Assembly (NCBI RefSeq): GCF_001752365.1
Contig: NZ_MEIY01000001.1
Span: forward strand, 1,437,044-1,501,043
DNA: 64,000 nucleotides
Source: Marinobacter sp. X15-166B
Lineage (GTDB): Bacteria > Pseudomonadota > Gammaproteobacteria > Pseudomonadales > Oleiphilaceae
Direction: 5' to 3'
How positions within the stretch are numbered: the stretch's first letter is position 1; each line of letters starts with the position of its first letter. The position numbers and the translations under genes are program-made. The notes under the pieces are model-generated. The model worked only from the letters and a program-made list of their open reading frames with translations, was not told the origin of the DNA and searched no databases. Positions 46,534-56,005 of this stretch are shown here, piece after piece.

Positions 46534-48411
46534 TCAGGAAATATTGCGGCCCGCCGGGGCGTGGTAGCGGTACCTCAGAAATCGCTGGGCGTTGCTGACC
46601 ACCTGGAACGCATCTTTCAGGTGACTGCGCTCGAACGGTGACAGATCTTCCGGGCGCACGTTATTGTCCGGCTCCCGCCCGGCCTCAATAGCCAGCGCCT
46701 GATGGCGGATGCGGACGATGGCAATGAACTCGAGGGCATCCCGCAGGTTATTGACGCCGTCTTCCGGTAACAGATTGGTTTTGGCGATGGCCCGCAGGCG
46801 CAAAAAGGAATTCTGGGCCAGGGAGCCGCAGGCCAGTGAGTGAATGCGGATCAGATCGGACACCGGCGCTGTGCCCCGTCGCTTGAGGTTGAAGGTCTTG
46901 TTCTGTTTGCCGTCGGTTTCCATCACAAAGGTACGGAAGAAACCCAGTGGTGGCGTACGGTTGAGGGCGTTGCGCGCCATATACGCGAGAAAACGCTGGC
47001 TGCGACTGGCTTTCTCGGCCACCAGTTTCTTCAGGATCTCGGCGAATTCGGTTTCCCCGTAGATGCCGTCCAGATCAAAGAAAATACTGCTGTGCAGCAA
47101 GGCTTCCGCCTTCGGGTTGAGAATCCAGTCGGTGAAGTACTCTTTCCACACCCGCAGCGGCTGACGCCATTTGGGGTTGGTGGCCATGATGTCCCCGGCG
47201 CAGTAGCTGTAGCCGCACTCCGCCAGACCGTCACTGACGAATTTGGCCAGCGCCAGAAAATACTCGTCGTGTTGCTCCGGATCAAAGCTGTCATCCAGCA
47301 CCATGGCGTTGTCCTGGTCGGTGACCACCAGTTGTTCGTCCCGTGCCATGGAACCCAGCGCCATAAAGCAGTAGGGCACCGGCGGCGGACCCAGCTTGGC
47401 TTCGCCCAGTTCCAGCAGCCGTTGGGTAAAACTGCGGCCGATCCCCGCCAGAGCGCTGCCAATCATGTGGGAATTGGCGTCTTCGTTGACCATACGCACA
47501 AAGGTGTCGGGCACATCGCGGCTGACTTTCTTGAGCCCTTCCACCGTGTCCTGATGGAAGATATGGCTGACCACAAACACACTGCTCTGGGTATCGTGTC
47601 TGATGATGTCAGACAGGGAAATCACCCCGCGGGGCTCACCGTGTTCGACCACCGGCAGATGGTGGACGTTGTTGTGCAGCATGCTGAGCAATGCCTCAAA
47701 AATAAAGGCGTGGGCCGGTATGGTAATCAGCCCCGTGGACATGATGTCACCGATCGGGGTTTCCGACGGCAGCGCCTCGGCCAGGGCCCGGGTGCGCATG
47801 TCCCGGTTGGTGACAATGCCCGCCATTTTGGGGGGCTCAACGCTCTCATCCATCAACAGCAGGGAGGACACGCTCTCCTCCGCCATCATGCGGGCCGCTT
47901 CCTGCAGACGCATGGTGGTGGGTGCGGTGACCGGCGCCCTGGAGATCAGCCGGGAAATTCGGGCGGTCATCAGTTTGTTGGAACTCTCCCGGCGCGAAAC
48001 GGCAGTGCGCAGCCGGGTATGGTCTTCCAGCTCAACAAAATCGGCAAAATTGTCGTCGGTTTCCCACAGGTGCCGAAACACCGGCTCGGGGATCAGGTAT
48101 ATCAGGGTGTCTTCCAGCGCTTTGGCCGGGAAACGTACGCTCTTGTTGAGCATCAGACCGAATTGACCGAACACCGCCCCCTCGGTGATGCGGTTGAAAA
48201 GAATGCCGGTACGTCGGTAGACCTCCACCGCGCCACTGCGGATGTAGTGCAGATAATTGTTCGGTTCGCCCAGTGTTAAAATGTCCGTCCCCGCGCGAAA
48301 GTAGGCCACTTCTATGTTGTTGACCACATAGACCAGAGTTTCTTCGGGCAGTTCGTTAAACGGAGGAAATTGGCTCAGATGATTTCGGATTTCAATCAAT
48401 TCTGCTTGCAT
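46534..48411 (-). CDS. cNMP-binding/CBS/DUF294 nucleotidyltransferase-like protein
   Basis: A 625-residue multidomain regulator. A cyclic-nucleotide-binding domain is at about 15-135 (YLHYIRSGAVEVYRR). Two CBS domains span 165-290 (SLLLMDESVEPPKMAGIVTNRDMR; HHLPVVEHGEPRGVISLSD). A GlnD-like nucleotidyltransferase domain follows, with GSMARDEQLVVTDQDNAM near residue 353, where the Asp pair would bind metal. The last 140 residues are the DUF294 substrate-binding domain. It probably modifies a partner in response to nucleotides. Operon with the exonuclease. Confidence 0.85.
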   Translation of the reverse strand: MQAELIEIRNHLSQFPPFNELPEETLVYVVNNIEVAYFRAGTDILTLGEPNNYLHYIRSGAVEVYRRTGILFNRITEGAVFGQFGLMLNKSVRFPAKALEDTLIYLIPEPVFRHLWETDDNFADFVELEDHTRLRTAVSRRESSNKLMTARISRLISRAPVTAPTTMRLQEAARMMAEESVSSLLLMDESVEPPKMAGIVTNRDMRTRALAEALPSETPIGDIMSTGLITIPAHAFIFEALLSMLHNNVHHLPVVEHGEPRGVISLSDIIRHDTQSSVFVVSHIFHQDTVEGLKKVSRDVPDTFVRMVNEDANSHMIGSALAGIGRSFTQRLLELGEAKLGPPPVPYCFMALGSMARDEQLVVTDQDNAMVLDDSFDPEQHDEYFLALAKFVSDGLAECGYSYCAGDIMATNPKWRQPLRVWKEYFTDWILNPKAEALLHSSIFFDLDGIYGETEFAEILKKLVAEKASRSQRFLAYMARNALNRTPPLGFFRTFVMETDGKQNKTFNLKRRGTAPVSDLIRIHSLACGSLAQNSFLRLRAIAKTNLLPEDGVNNLRDALEFIAIVRIRHQALAIEAGREPDNNVRPEDLSPFERSHLKDAFQVVSNAQRFLRYRYHAPAGRNIS

Positions 48412-48510
48412 GCAATGGGTCCGCTTCGGTTCAATGGCTGATTACACAAGGCTGCCGGTCCAAGCTGGCGGCGTCGTAACAGCATAGCAGTCAACGCCCT
48501 GGAGTCGCGA

Positions 48511-49062
48511 ATGGAAACAACAACCTGCCACACTTTGGTGCTGGGCGGCATACGTTCCGGTAAAACCGGATTGGCGGAAGCGCAGGCGCTGGCTCAGCCC
48601 CGGCCGGTGGTTTACCTGGCCACCGCCACCGCCGGCGACGTGGAGATGGCCAGCCGGATCAGCCGGCACCAGGCGTCCCGGCCCGGGGACTGGGGACTGG
48701 TGGAAGAACCGCTGCACCTGGGCCAGGTGTTGTGGCACCAGGGACGACACAGTCCGGCTCCCTGCCTGTTGATTGACTGCATGAGCCTGTGGGTGAGTAA
48801 CCTGCTGCACGCCGGTGACGAGCTGTTCCGGCACCAGCGCGACGACTTTCTGCAGCAAATCGAAGCCTATCCGGGGCCATTGGTGGTGGTCAGCAATGAA
48901 ACCGGCCTGGGAACCGTCGGTATGGACCCCCTGACCCGACGGTTTTGCGATGAAATGGGCTGGCTCAATCAGATGCTGGCGCAGCGCTGTGACCGGGTGC
49001 TGATGGCGGTGGCCGGGTTGCCGCTGGTGCTGAAGGATCAGGCCGCTGCCGGACATCGCTAG
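48511..49062 (+). CDS. cobU: Adenosylcobinamide kinase/guanylyltransferase
   Basis: A 183-residue bifunctional enzyme that phosphorylates adenosylcobinamide and adds GMP. The P-loop GGIRSGKTGLAEA is near the N-terminus. The guanylylated His is in ISRHQASRP. LLIDCMSLWVSNLL and VVVSNETGLG complete the signature. It is divergent from the DUF294 gene. cobT and cobC lie 3.4 kb on, on the other strand. Confidence 0.93.
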   Translation: METTTCHTLVLGGIRSGKTGLAEAQALAQPRPVVYLATATAGDVEMASRISRHQASRPGDWGLVEEPLHLGQVLWHQGRHSPAPCLLIDCMSLWVSNLLHAGDELFRHQRDDFLQQIEAYPGPLVVVSNETGLGTVGMDPLTRRFCDEMGWLNQMLAQRCDRVLMAVAGLPLVLKDQAAAGHR

Positions 49063-49130
49063 CGTCGGCCGGCGCAGGGCGGAGGAATGATCCATACTGT
49101 GGCGGGAATGGACACAAAAGCTGCACCGAC

Positions 49131-51815
49131 ATGATTCGACCGACACTCCGCCAACCTCACCTTCTCGCCGTTTTGGGGCTGTTGCTGTTGGGCGTGCTGG
49201 GCAGCACAAGCGGCTTCGCCCAGGTGCAGATCCATGCTTTGGAGCAAGCCGATAAAACCGCTTCCCCGGAGCAGAAAATCCCGGTGATCGAGGCCCCGGA
49301 GGAATCGGAGACCCCCGCTCCTTTACCGATCGAAACCCCCAGTGAATCCGCCGCCGAAATCCGCCAGGAACTGCAATCCTTCACCCGCGCACTCAGGGAA
49401 CGCCGTGAGGCTCTGGCGCAAACCCGGCAGCGCCAGGAAGTGGCTGAAGTCCGGCTGAGCCGGTTGGCGGCTGAGTTCACCAGCTTGCAACAGCGTCTGG
49501 ACGCAGTGGGGCTGGATCTGACCAAAAACTACGCCAATTTGCTGCGTCAGCGCCTGGAGCGCCTGAAACAAAAACATCTCGCCGATAACCTGGCTCCGGC
49601 CATCAAGGAGCAGCTCGAGGCCGCCCGCATCGAGCAGTTTCAGCTGGAGGAATTTGATGCGGTGTTGGGGGAAACGGGCAGCACCCGGTTGCTCGAGCAG
49701 CGGGCGGCGTTACTGACCAATCTGAGTGAGGCGGTGGGCCAGCACATTGAAGAGCTGAACACCTATTATGAAACCATTCGCCAGCTGGAGGAGCAGATCA
49801 GGGATTACCAGGCACTGGTGCGGGAACGGCTGTTCTGGCTGCCGAGCACTGCGCCGGTGAGCTGGCAGAGTGTGGAAGAGTTGTATCAGGCGGCGGGTTG
49901 GTTCTTCGAGGGCAGTCATTGGCAGCAGATCGCCACTTCGGTGGGGGCTTCGCTGCGCGCGCGCTGGCGATGGGTGCTGGGCCTGGCAGTGTTACTGGGC
50001 ATCCTGTTGCTGGGCCGGCGCCGGGCAAAAGCCGCTCTGCTGGCCACCGCCCGACACCTCGGCAATGTGCACCAGGATACCATGGGCGCGACCATCAGAG
50101 CGCTGGGTTACAGCGTGTTTCTGGCTTTGTCCGGGGTGGTGGCGCTGTTGTTGCTGGCGCAGACGCTGACTGCGGCGGGTGCGTTCGGGGTGGCCCTCGG
50201 CAACGGGCTGGTGAATGCAGCCTTGCTGCTGTTCCTGTTGGGGCTGGTGCAACAGGTGGCCCGTCCGGACGGACTGGGACAGCGCCACTTCAACTGGCAT
50301 CCGCAAACGCTGCATGCGGTAAGGCGCGGTACGGCACGGCTGTTGTGGGTGCTCTTGCCGGCGGCGGTGTTGGTGCCGGTCACCGAAGCCCCGGTGGGCG
50401 AGGCCTACGCCAGCAGCCTGGGGCGGCTGGTGTTTGCCATCGCCTCGGTGGCGCTGGCGGTGTTCGCCCACCGCTTGTTCACCGCCTTCCGCAGCCAGCG
50501 GGGCGACCGGCGGAGGTCATTTGCACTGATGGTGATGCATCTGCTGGCGGTGCTTGCCCCGGTGGTGTTTGCGGGGGTGTCGCTGTTTGGTTACCACTAC
50601 ACCGCCATTCAGCTGGAAGGCACTCTGTTTATCAGTGTGTGCTGGCTGGTGCTGCTGACATTGCTGCGCTACCTTTGCCTGCGCGCCCTGTCGGTGCGGG
50701 AGCGGCGCCTCACTTTGGAGCGGCTGCGGGTCCAGCGGGCGGCCGAACACGAGCGCGAAGCCATGCTGGAAGCGGCCGGATCGTCCGGCGAGGGGCGCAC
50801 CGCCAAACTGGAATTGCCGGAGCTGGATCTGCATGACATCAGTAACCAGAGCAAGGCGTTGCTGGGTGTGGTTATTGTTGCCCTGGCCGTGGGCGGGCTG
50901 TGGTTCCTGTGGGCACCGGTGTTCCCGGCGCTGAATGTGCTGGACGACATCACCCTGTGGACCGTCATGGAGGGGGCGGACGAACTGCCGATTACCCTGG
51001 CGGATCTGGGGCTGACCCTGCTGGTGGTGATGGCCACGGTGTACGCCGCCCGCAATCTGCCGGGGGCACTGGAGGTGACCCTGCTGAGCCGGATGGAGCT
51101 GGCCCCGGGCAGCGGTTACGCCATCACCACCGTGGTGACCTACGTGATTGTTATTGTCGGCAGTGTGGTGGCCCTCACCATGATCGGGGCGCAGTGGTCG
51201 AAGCTGCAGTGGCTGGTGGCCGCCCTGGGCGTGGGTCTGGGGTTCGGGTTGCAGGAAATCGTCGCCAACTTTGTGTCGGGCATCATTCTGTTGTTTGAGC
51301 GCCCCATCCGGGTCGGTGATACGGTCACCATCGACGGCATCACCGGCACCGTGGCGCGCATCCGCACCCGCGCCACTACCCTGGTGGACTGGGATCGCAA
51401 GGAACAGGTCATTCCCAATAAAACCTTTGTCACCCAGGACCTGACCAACTGGACCCTGACCGATTCCATCACCCGGGTGATCGTGCGGGTCGGGGTGGCT
51501 TATGGCACCGACATTGATCAGGTGCAGGCGTTGTTGCTGGAGCTGGTCTACGCCAACGACCGGGTGACCCGCGACCCTGAACCGGCGGTGTTCTGCGTCG
51601 GCCTGGACGACAGCCAGATCGAATTCGAGTTGCGCGTCTTTGTCACCCACATGCTGGACATCATGCCATTGGCCCACGAGTTGCGGGCCGCTATCCCCCC
51701 AGCGCTGGCCGCCGCCGGCATTGAGATTCCGTTCCCCCAGCGGGACATCCATGTGCGCACCCCGTTGCCGGTGTACGAGCCGCATCAGGGGCCTGACGCC
51801 GCCAAAGACGGTTAA
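49131..51815 (+). CDS. Large MscS-family mechanosensitive channel (MscK-like)
   Basis: An 894-residue channel. A signal peptide (ending GFAQVQ) precedes a periplasmic coiled-coil region (about 70-230, rich in Glu, Gln, Leu and Arg). Several membrane helices follow from about 280. The MscS core is at 650-860, with the pore and beta domain text GLGFGLQEIVANFVSG, RVGDTVTIDGITGTV and RKEQVIPNKTFVTQDL. It releases solutes on osmotic downshock. Shorter than E. coli MscK (1120). It sits between cobalamin genes with no evident functional link. Confidence 0.88.
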   Translation: MIRPTLRQPHLLAVLGLLLLGVLGSTSGFAQVQIHALEQADKTASPEQKIPVIEAPEESETPAPLPIETPSESAAEIRQELQSFTRALRERREALAQTRQRQEVAEVRLSRLAAEFTSLQQRLDAVGLDLTKNYANLLRQRLERLKQKHLADNLAPAIKEQLEAARIEQFQLEEFDAVLGETGSTRLLEQRAALLTNLSEAVGQHIEELNTYYETIRQLEEQIRDYQALVRERLFWLPSTAPVSWQSVEELYQAAGWFFEGSHWQQIATSVGASLRARWRWVLGLAVLLGILLLGRRRAKAALLATARHLGNVHQDTMGATIRALGYSVFLALSGVVALLLLAQTLTAAGAFGVALGNGLVNAALLLFLLGLVQQVARPDGLGQRHFNWHPQTLHAVRRGTARLLWVLLPAAVLVPVTEAPVGEAYASSLGRLVFAIASVALAVFAHRLFTAFRSQRGDRRRSFALMVMHLLAVLAPVVFAGVSLFGYHYTAIQLEGTLFISVCWLVLLTLLRYLCLRALSVRERRLTLERLRVQRAAEHEREAMLEAAGSSGEGRTAKLELPELDLHDISNQSKALLGVVIVALAVGGLWFLWAPVFPALNVLDDITLWTVMEGADELPITLADLGLTLLVVMATVYAARNLPGALEVTLLSRMELAPGSGYAITTVVTYVIVIVGSVVALTMIGAQWSKLQWLVAALGVGLGFGLQEIVANFVSGIILLFERPIRVGDTVTIDGITGTVARIRTRATTLVDWDRKEQVIPNKTFVTQDLTNWTLTDSITRVIVRVGVAYGTDIDQVQALLLELVYANDRVTRDPEPAVFCVGLDDSQIEFELRVFVTHMLDIMPLAHELRAAIPPALAAAGIEIPFPQRDIHVRTPLPVYEPHQGPDAAKDG

Positions 51816-52432
51816 AGCCGTGAGGGGTTGTGGTCATTGAGGCAGCTCATGACCCCATAGGCCGAGCGCTCGATCTGGATCTGGCTGCGGCAGGCGTAGG
51901 GTACCGCGATGGCTGAGAACGCCCGCCCCAGGGGCGCTCCCAGCACTTCCGCCAGGATCATGCGGATGACCCCGCCGTGGCAGACCATCAGCAGCCGTTG
52001 CCCCGCCAGTTCGGTGGTCCAGTGTTGCCAGGCCTGTTGCACCCGTTGGTAGAACGCGGTCACCGGCTCCCCCTCCGGCGGCGGGTACTGTTCCGGATCC
52101 CTCCAGAAACGGGAAAGTGCTTCATGCTCGGTGGCCATGATGGTGGCCGCGGTCTGCCCTTCCCAGCGGCCAAAACTGATTTCCCGCAGCCGGTCGTCGC
52201 TGTACAGCGGCAGTTGCTGCTGATTGGCGTAATACTGGGCAAAGGGCGCGCAGCGGAGCATGGGTGAGGTGATCACCGCATCCCAGCGGTCTTGCGGGCT
52301 GATGGCCTCGCGCATTTGTTGCCAGCCCAGCTCGCTGAGCGGGTCGTCCTGGCTGCCGCGAAACATGGGGCCCCCTTCGGGTTCACCATGGCGTAACACG
52401 TCGATCCGGGTGGTGGTGGCTTCATTGTCCAT
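51812..52432 (-). CDS. cobC: Histidine phosphatase, probable alpha-ribazole phosphatase
   Basis: A 206-residue phosphatase started at 52432, with AGGAG upstream. The catalytic RHG is in [10 protein letters not shown] and the second His in VCHGGVIR. The start overlaps the cobT stop by 11 bases, which supports the cobalamin role of removing phosphate from alpha-ribazole phosphate. Family members have many substrates, so the assignment rests on context. Its 3' end overlaps the channel gene by 4 bases, tail to tail. Confidence 0.82.
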   Translation of the reverse strand: MDNEATTTRIDVLRHGEPEGGPMFRGSQDDPLSELGWQQMREAISPQDRWDAVITSPMLRCAPFAQYYANQQQLPLYSDDRLREISFGRWEGQTAATIMATEHEALSRFWRDPEQYPPPEGEPVTAFYQRVQQAWQHWTTELAGQRLLMVCHGGVIRMILAEVLGAPLGRAFSAIAVPYACRSQIQIERSAYGVMSCLNDHNPSRL

Positions 52433-53489
52433 CACTGACTCCTGCATCGGCAAAACTGGCCATGCCATTGTGCAGCGCACAGGCGGCCCTCAGTAAAGGC
52501 ACCGCCACGGCGGCGCCGCTACCTTCCCCCAGACGCATGCCCAGGTCCAGCAAAGGCCGCGCGTCCAGAGCGTTCAATACCAGGGTGTGTCCGGGTTCGG
52601 CCGAGCGGTGTGAGAAGTGCAGCCAGGCGCCCACCGCCGGTTGCTGCCGCACCGCGACCAGGGCGGCCACCGACACCATATAGCCATCCACCAGGACCGG
52701 GATACGACGTGCCGCACAGCCAAGGATGGCCCCGGTTAACGCGGCAATCTCGAATCCGCCGAGCGACGCCAGCGCCACCAACGGGTTCGTGGCATCCACG
52801 CCATGGTGCGTCTGGTGGCGGTGCAGGGCCCGGGAGATCACCTGGGCCTTGTGACCGACCCCGGCAGGGTCCAGCCCGGTGCCCGGGCCCGCCAGTTCGT
52901 CGGGGCGGGCCCCCAGCAAGGCACAGGCCAGGGCTGCTGCGCTGGTGGTGTTGCCAATGCCCATGTCACCGCCAATAAACAAGTGCGCCTCCTGTTCCAG
53001 CGCCCTTTGGGCTGCCTGCTCACCCTCGTGCATGGCTTGCGCGGCCTGCTCCGGCGACATGGCGTCGCGAACCGCCAGATTGGCGGTGCCGGCGGCGATG
53101 GTGTGATCCAGCACCCCGGGTAATTCGGGCAATGGCGCTACCGTCCCCAGATTCACTACCTCAAGCGTAGCACCCAATTCTCGGGCCAGCACACAGATGG
53201 CGGCACCGCCCCGGGCAAAGTTGACCACCATCTGCCCGGTGACCGCTTGGGGAAACGCCGAGATGCCTTCGGCACAGACGCCATGGTCCGCCGCAAACAC
53301 GCAGATGGCCACCCGATCCACCGCCGGGGTGGTGGTGGCTTGCTGGCCGCACAGGGTAATGGCCAGGGTTTCCAGCCGGCCAAGGGAGCCGGGGGGCTTG
53401 GTGAGCGCATGCTGTTGTTGCGCGGCCTGTTCCGAACAGGGGACGTCTGGTGCCGGAAACGAGCCGGGCCAGTCAGGGGAATTGGACAT
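52422..53489 (-). CDS. cobT: Nicotinate-nucleotide:DMB phosphoribosyltransferase
   Basis: A 355-residue enzyme that makes alpha-ribazole phosphate from dimethylbenzimidazole. The start was set at 53489 ([11 protein letters not shown]). Typical text: [49 protein letters not shown] and the catalytic-Glu loop [11 protein letters not shown]. Divergent from cbiB. Its substrate would be made by BluB, encoded at 62.7 kb. Confidence 0.93.
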   Translation of the reverse strand: MSNSPDWPGSFPAPDVPCSEQAAQQQHALTKPPGSLGRLETLAITLCGQQATTTPAVDRVAICVFAADHGVCAEGISAFPQAVTGQMVVNFARGGAAICVLARELGATLEVVNLGTVAPLPELPGVLDHTIAAGTANLAVRDAMSPEQAAQAMHEGEQAAQRALEQEAHLFIGGDMGIGNTTSAAALACALLGARPDELAGPGTGLDPAGVGHKAQVISRALHRHQTHHGVDATNPLVALASLGGFEIAALTGAILGCAARRIPVLVDGYMVSVAALVAVRQQPAVGAWLHFSHRSAEPGHTLVLNALDARPLLDLGMRLGEGSGAAVAVPLLRAACALHNGMASFADAGVSDGQ

Positions 53490-53643
53490 TACAGAGACCT
53501 TCGTACATGGATAAACCGCAAAAACTTCCGCTTGTGGCGGCGTGTCGGGCGCAGAGGCGCTGCCAGGGTGTAAAATCATACGCCGGCGGGGCGCAATCAG
53601 GTAGGCTTGGCCGCATTATCATCTGGTCTGTCAGGGAAAACCT

Positions 53644-54594
53644 GTGGTGTTATTCGTCCCCTTCATTGTCTGCACACTTGCACTGATGGTTGATCACGCG
53701 CTGGGTGAACCGCGCCGACTGCACCCGCTGGTGGGCTTTGGCCGCCTGGCCATCGCCGTAGAAAAGCGACTGAACACCAGCCCGGAGCGCCCGCTGCCAA
53801 GCCTGCTGGCCGGTGGGGCCGCCCTGCTGTTGCTGATGGTGCCTGTCCTGGCACTGGCAGTCTGGGTGACGGTCGCACTCGAAGGGCCGGGGCTGATAGC
53901 CGCCCAGGTTGTTGCGCTCTGGCTGGCTGTGTCACTCCGGGGACTGACCGAACATGGCCGAGCCGTTGCCGAACCATTACAGGCGGGTGAGCTGGAAGCC
54001 GCCCGTGCGCAGGTCAGCCGCATTGTCAGCCGTCAGGCGAGCGCTTTGGATGAGCAGGGCGTCGCCGCAGCGGCAACTGAATCGATACTGGAGAACGGCG
54101 CAGATGCGGTGTTCGCCAGTCTGTTCTGGGTGCTGGTCGCCGGCATCCCCGGGGTGGTGCTGCACCGCATGGTGAACACCCTGGATGCCATGTGGGGCTA
54201 TCGTAGCCCTCGGTTCCTGTATTTTGGCCGGGCCGCAGCGCGCCTGGACGACGTGATGGGCTGGCTGCCGGCCCGTTTGACGGCGCTCACCTACAGCTTG
54301 CTGGGCAATCAAAAACTGGCCGCTCGGTGTTGGCGGCATCAGGCACCGCGCTGGGACAGCCCCAATGCCGGCCCGGTAATGGCGGCTGGAGCGGGGGCAC
54401 TGAACGTGCGGCTCGGCGGCCCATCGCCTTATCCCGGCGGGATCAAGCCGCGCCCGCTGCTGGGGGGGACCCGGGTAGCCGACGCCGCCAGTATCGGGGC
54501 GGCCATACGGCTGGTGCTCCGGGGCGTCTGGCTGTGGCTGGGCGTCCTGTTGGCGGTGACCGCGCTCCTGGCTGCCATGGGGTACCACCAATGA
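53644..54594 (+). CDS. cbiB: Adenosylcobinamide-phosphate synthase
   Basis: A 316-residue membrane enzyme (CbiB, also called CobD) that joins adenosylcobyric acid to aminopropanol phosphate. The family opening is seen (LMVDHALGEPRRLHPLVGFGRL), as are VNTLDAMWGYR and the C-terminal AAGAGALNVRLGGPSPYPGG. The start is GTG 53644 or 53647. Its stop overlaps the next ATG (ATGA). Confidence 0.92.
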   Translation: MVLFVPFIVCTLALMVDHALGEPRRLHPLVGFGRLAIAVEKRLNTSPERPLPSLLAGGAALLLLMVPVLALAVWVTVALEGPGLIAAQVVALWLAVSLRGLTEHGRAVAEPLQAGELEAARAQVSRIVSRQASALDEQGVAAAATESILENGADAVFASLFWVLVAGIPGVVLHRMVNTLDAMWGYRSPRFLYFGRAAARLDDVMGWLPARLTALTYSLLGNQKLAARCWRHQAPRWDSPNAGPVMAAGAGALNVRLGGPSPYPGGIKPRPLLGGTRVADAASIGAAIRLVLRGVWLWLGVLLAVTALLAAMGYHQ

Positions 54595-55613
54595 GGCCGG
54601 AGCATGGCGGACGTCTGAACGAAGCAGCGCAGCGTTGGGGGATTCCCCGGGGGCACTGGCTGGATCTGTCCACCGGCATCAATCCAGTGGGCTGGCCGGT
54701 GCCCGATATTCCCGCAGAGCTGTGGCACAGGCTCCCGGAACCGGACGACGGTCTCGCCGAGGTGATCCGGGACTGGGCCGCAGTACCGGCGGCGGCTGAC
54801 TGTGAGCCCGTGGCCGGTAGCCAGGCCGCCATTATGGCGTTACCCCGGTTACGCAGACCCTGCCGGGTGGGTATACCCATGCCCGGCTATCGCGAACACG
54901 AATACAGCTGGCGCAGCGCTGGTCACCGGATCGTGCCCATAGGGTCAGGACAGACCAACGGCGCTGCTGGCGGTGGCGACGACCGCTGGCTGGATGCACT
55001 GGACGTGCTGGTGTGGATCAACCCCAACAACCCCACCGGCGACCTCATTCCGCCCGCGACCCTGTTGCGCTGGCACCGGCGCTTGCAACAACGGGGCGGC
55101 TGGTTGGTCGTCGATGAGGCCTTTATGGATGCGACGCCGGAATTCAGCCTGTGCGCCCACGCAGGACGGTCGGGGTTGATCATTCTGCGCTCGCTGGGCA
55201 AGTTTTACGGTCTGGCGGGGGTGCGCGCCGGGGCCGTGTTCGCGGAGCCCGCAGTGCTCACCCTCTTGCGAAAGCTGCTCGGCCCCTGGACTTTGAACGG
55301 CCCGGCCCGCTATGTGATGGCCCACGCGCTGACGGACAGATCCTGGCAGGAGCAGGCCCGGGGGCGTCTGCAACGGGACTCACGAAGATTGGCGGATCTG
55401 TTACAGGCCGCCGGGCTCACCCTGAGAGGCGGTAGCTTCTTGTTCCAAACGGTCAGCCTTGAGATGCCCGGGGCGTTGGCCGACCGGTTGGCCGCCCAGG
55501 GAATTCTGCTCAGGGTCTTCCACAACCCGGGGATGGTTCGCTTTGGTCTGGCGGCGGACGAAGAGCAGTGGCAGCGGCTGGCGCGGGCGTTGCGCGGTTG
55601 GAATCGTGAATAG
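54591..55613 (+). CDS. cobD: Threonine-phosphate decarboxylase-like aminotransferase
   Basis: A 340-residue PLP enzyme (CobD of Salmonella, CobC of Pseudomonas) that makes aminopropanol phosphate. It opens MRPEHGGRLNEAAQRWG and has DLSTGINPVGWP, WINPNNPTGDLIP, VVDEAFMD and the PLP Lys in RSLGKFYGLAGVRAG. The ATG overlaps the cbiB stop, showing coupling; the open frame upstream of 54591 is inside cbiB and is not used. Confidence 0.92.
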   Translation: MRPEHGGRLNEAAQRWGIPRGHWLDLSTGINPVGWPVPDIPAELWHRLPEPDDGLAEVIRDWAAVPAAADCEPVAGSQAAIMALPRLRRPCRVGIPMPGYREHEYSWRSAGHRIVPIGSGQTNGAAGGGDDRWLDALDVLVWINPNNPTGDLIPPATLLRWHRRLQQRGGWLVVDEAFMDATPEFSLCAHAGRSGLIILRSLGKFYGLAGVRAGAVFAEPAVLTLLRKLLGPWTLNGPARYVMAHALTDRSWQEQARGRLQRDSRRLADLLQAAGLTLRGGSFLFQTVSLEMPGALADRLAAQGILLRVFHNPGMVRFGLAADEEQWQRLARALRGWNRE

Positions 55614-55615
55614 CC

Positions 55616-55644
55616 TTGACCGGAGATTAACGCATTGTTAGCCT
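55616..55644 (+). promoter_or_regulatory. Candidate promoter of the riboswitch-led operon
   Basis: TTGACC (55616-55621), 17 bases, TAGCCT (55639-55644), just before the riboswitch. The -35 is good and the -10 weak. Confidence 0.35.
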
Positions 55645-55652
55645 TGCGCCGC

Positions 55653-55839
55653 GTTTGCAGGTGTTGTTATGGCTCCATCTTCGCCATAACAGTGAAACGG
55701 GAAGCCGGTTAAAGTCCGGCACTGCCCCCGCAACGGTAAGTGAGTGACCAGCGACGATGGATGCCACTGTGCAACAGCATGGGAAGGCGTGCGCCGGTCA
55801 GCAGTTTCAGCTCACGAGTCCGGAGACCGGCCTGTAAAC
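55653..55839 (+). promoter_or_regulatory. Cobalamin (AdoCbl) riboswitch
   Basis: A classic B12 riboswitch. P1 arms GTTTGCAGG (55653-55661) and CCTGTAAAC (55831-55839) pair around it. Inside are the conserved core AAAGTCCGGCACTGCCCCCG (within 55711-55730) followed by CAACGGTAAG, the B12 box GCCACTG (55763-55769), TGGGAAGG, and CACGAGTCCGGAGACCGGCC near the 3' end. It lies 166 bases before btuB. With B12 bound it should repress btuB and probably the whole downstream operon. I see no clear terminator in the leader, so translation control is likely. Confidence 0.95.
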
Positions 55840-56005
55840 ACACCGAACGCTGCGGAGGGCAGTTGCGGTGGGTAAGCGCCGGCCCGTGTTTCGGAGTGTC
55901 CCCATCCGCTGTAATCTTCTGGTCGTCCCTGACCGCCTACCCTTCTGTGCAGCACCTTAATAACCCGCCATACGGGTGCGTGTGGTGTATTCGAGAGTGC
56001 ATTTA

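Noticed and set aside
49131-51815. Recent horizontal insertion of the MscK-like gene into the cobalamin cluster.
   Set aside because: Base composition looks like its neighbours by eye, and no repeats or mobile genes flank it.
54327-54590. Upstream extension of cobD.
   Set aside because: It lies wholly inside cbiB; the ATG at 54591 overlapping the cbiB stop gives the standard N-terminus.
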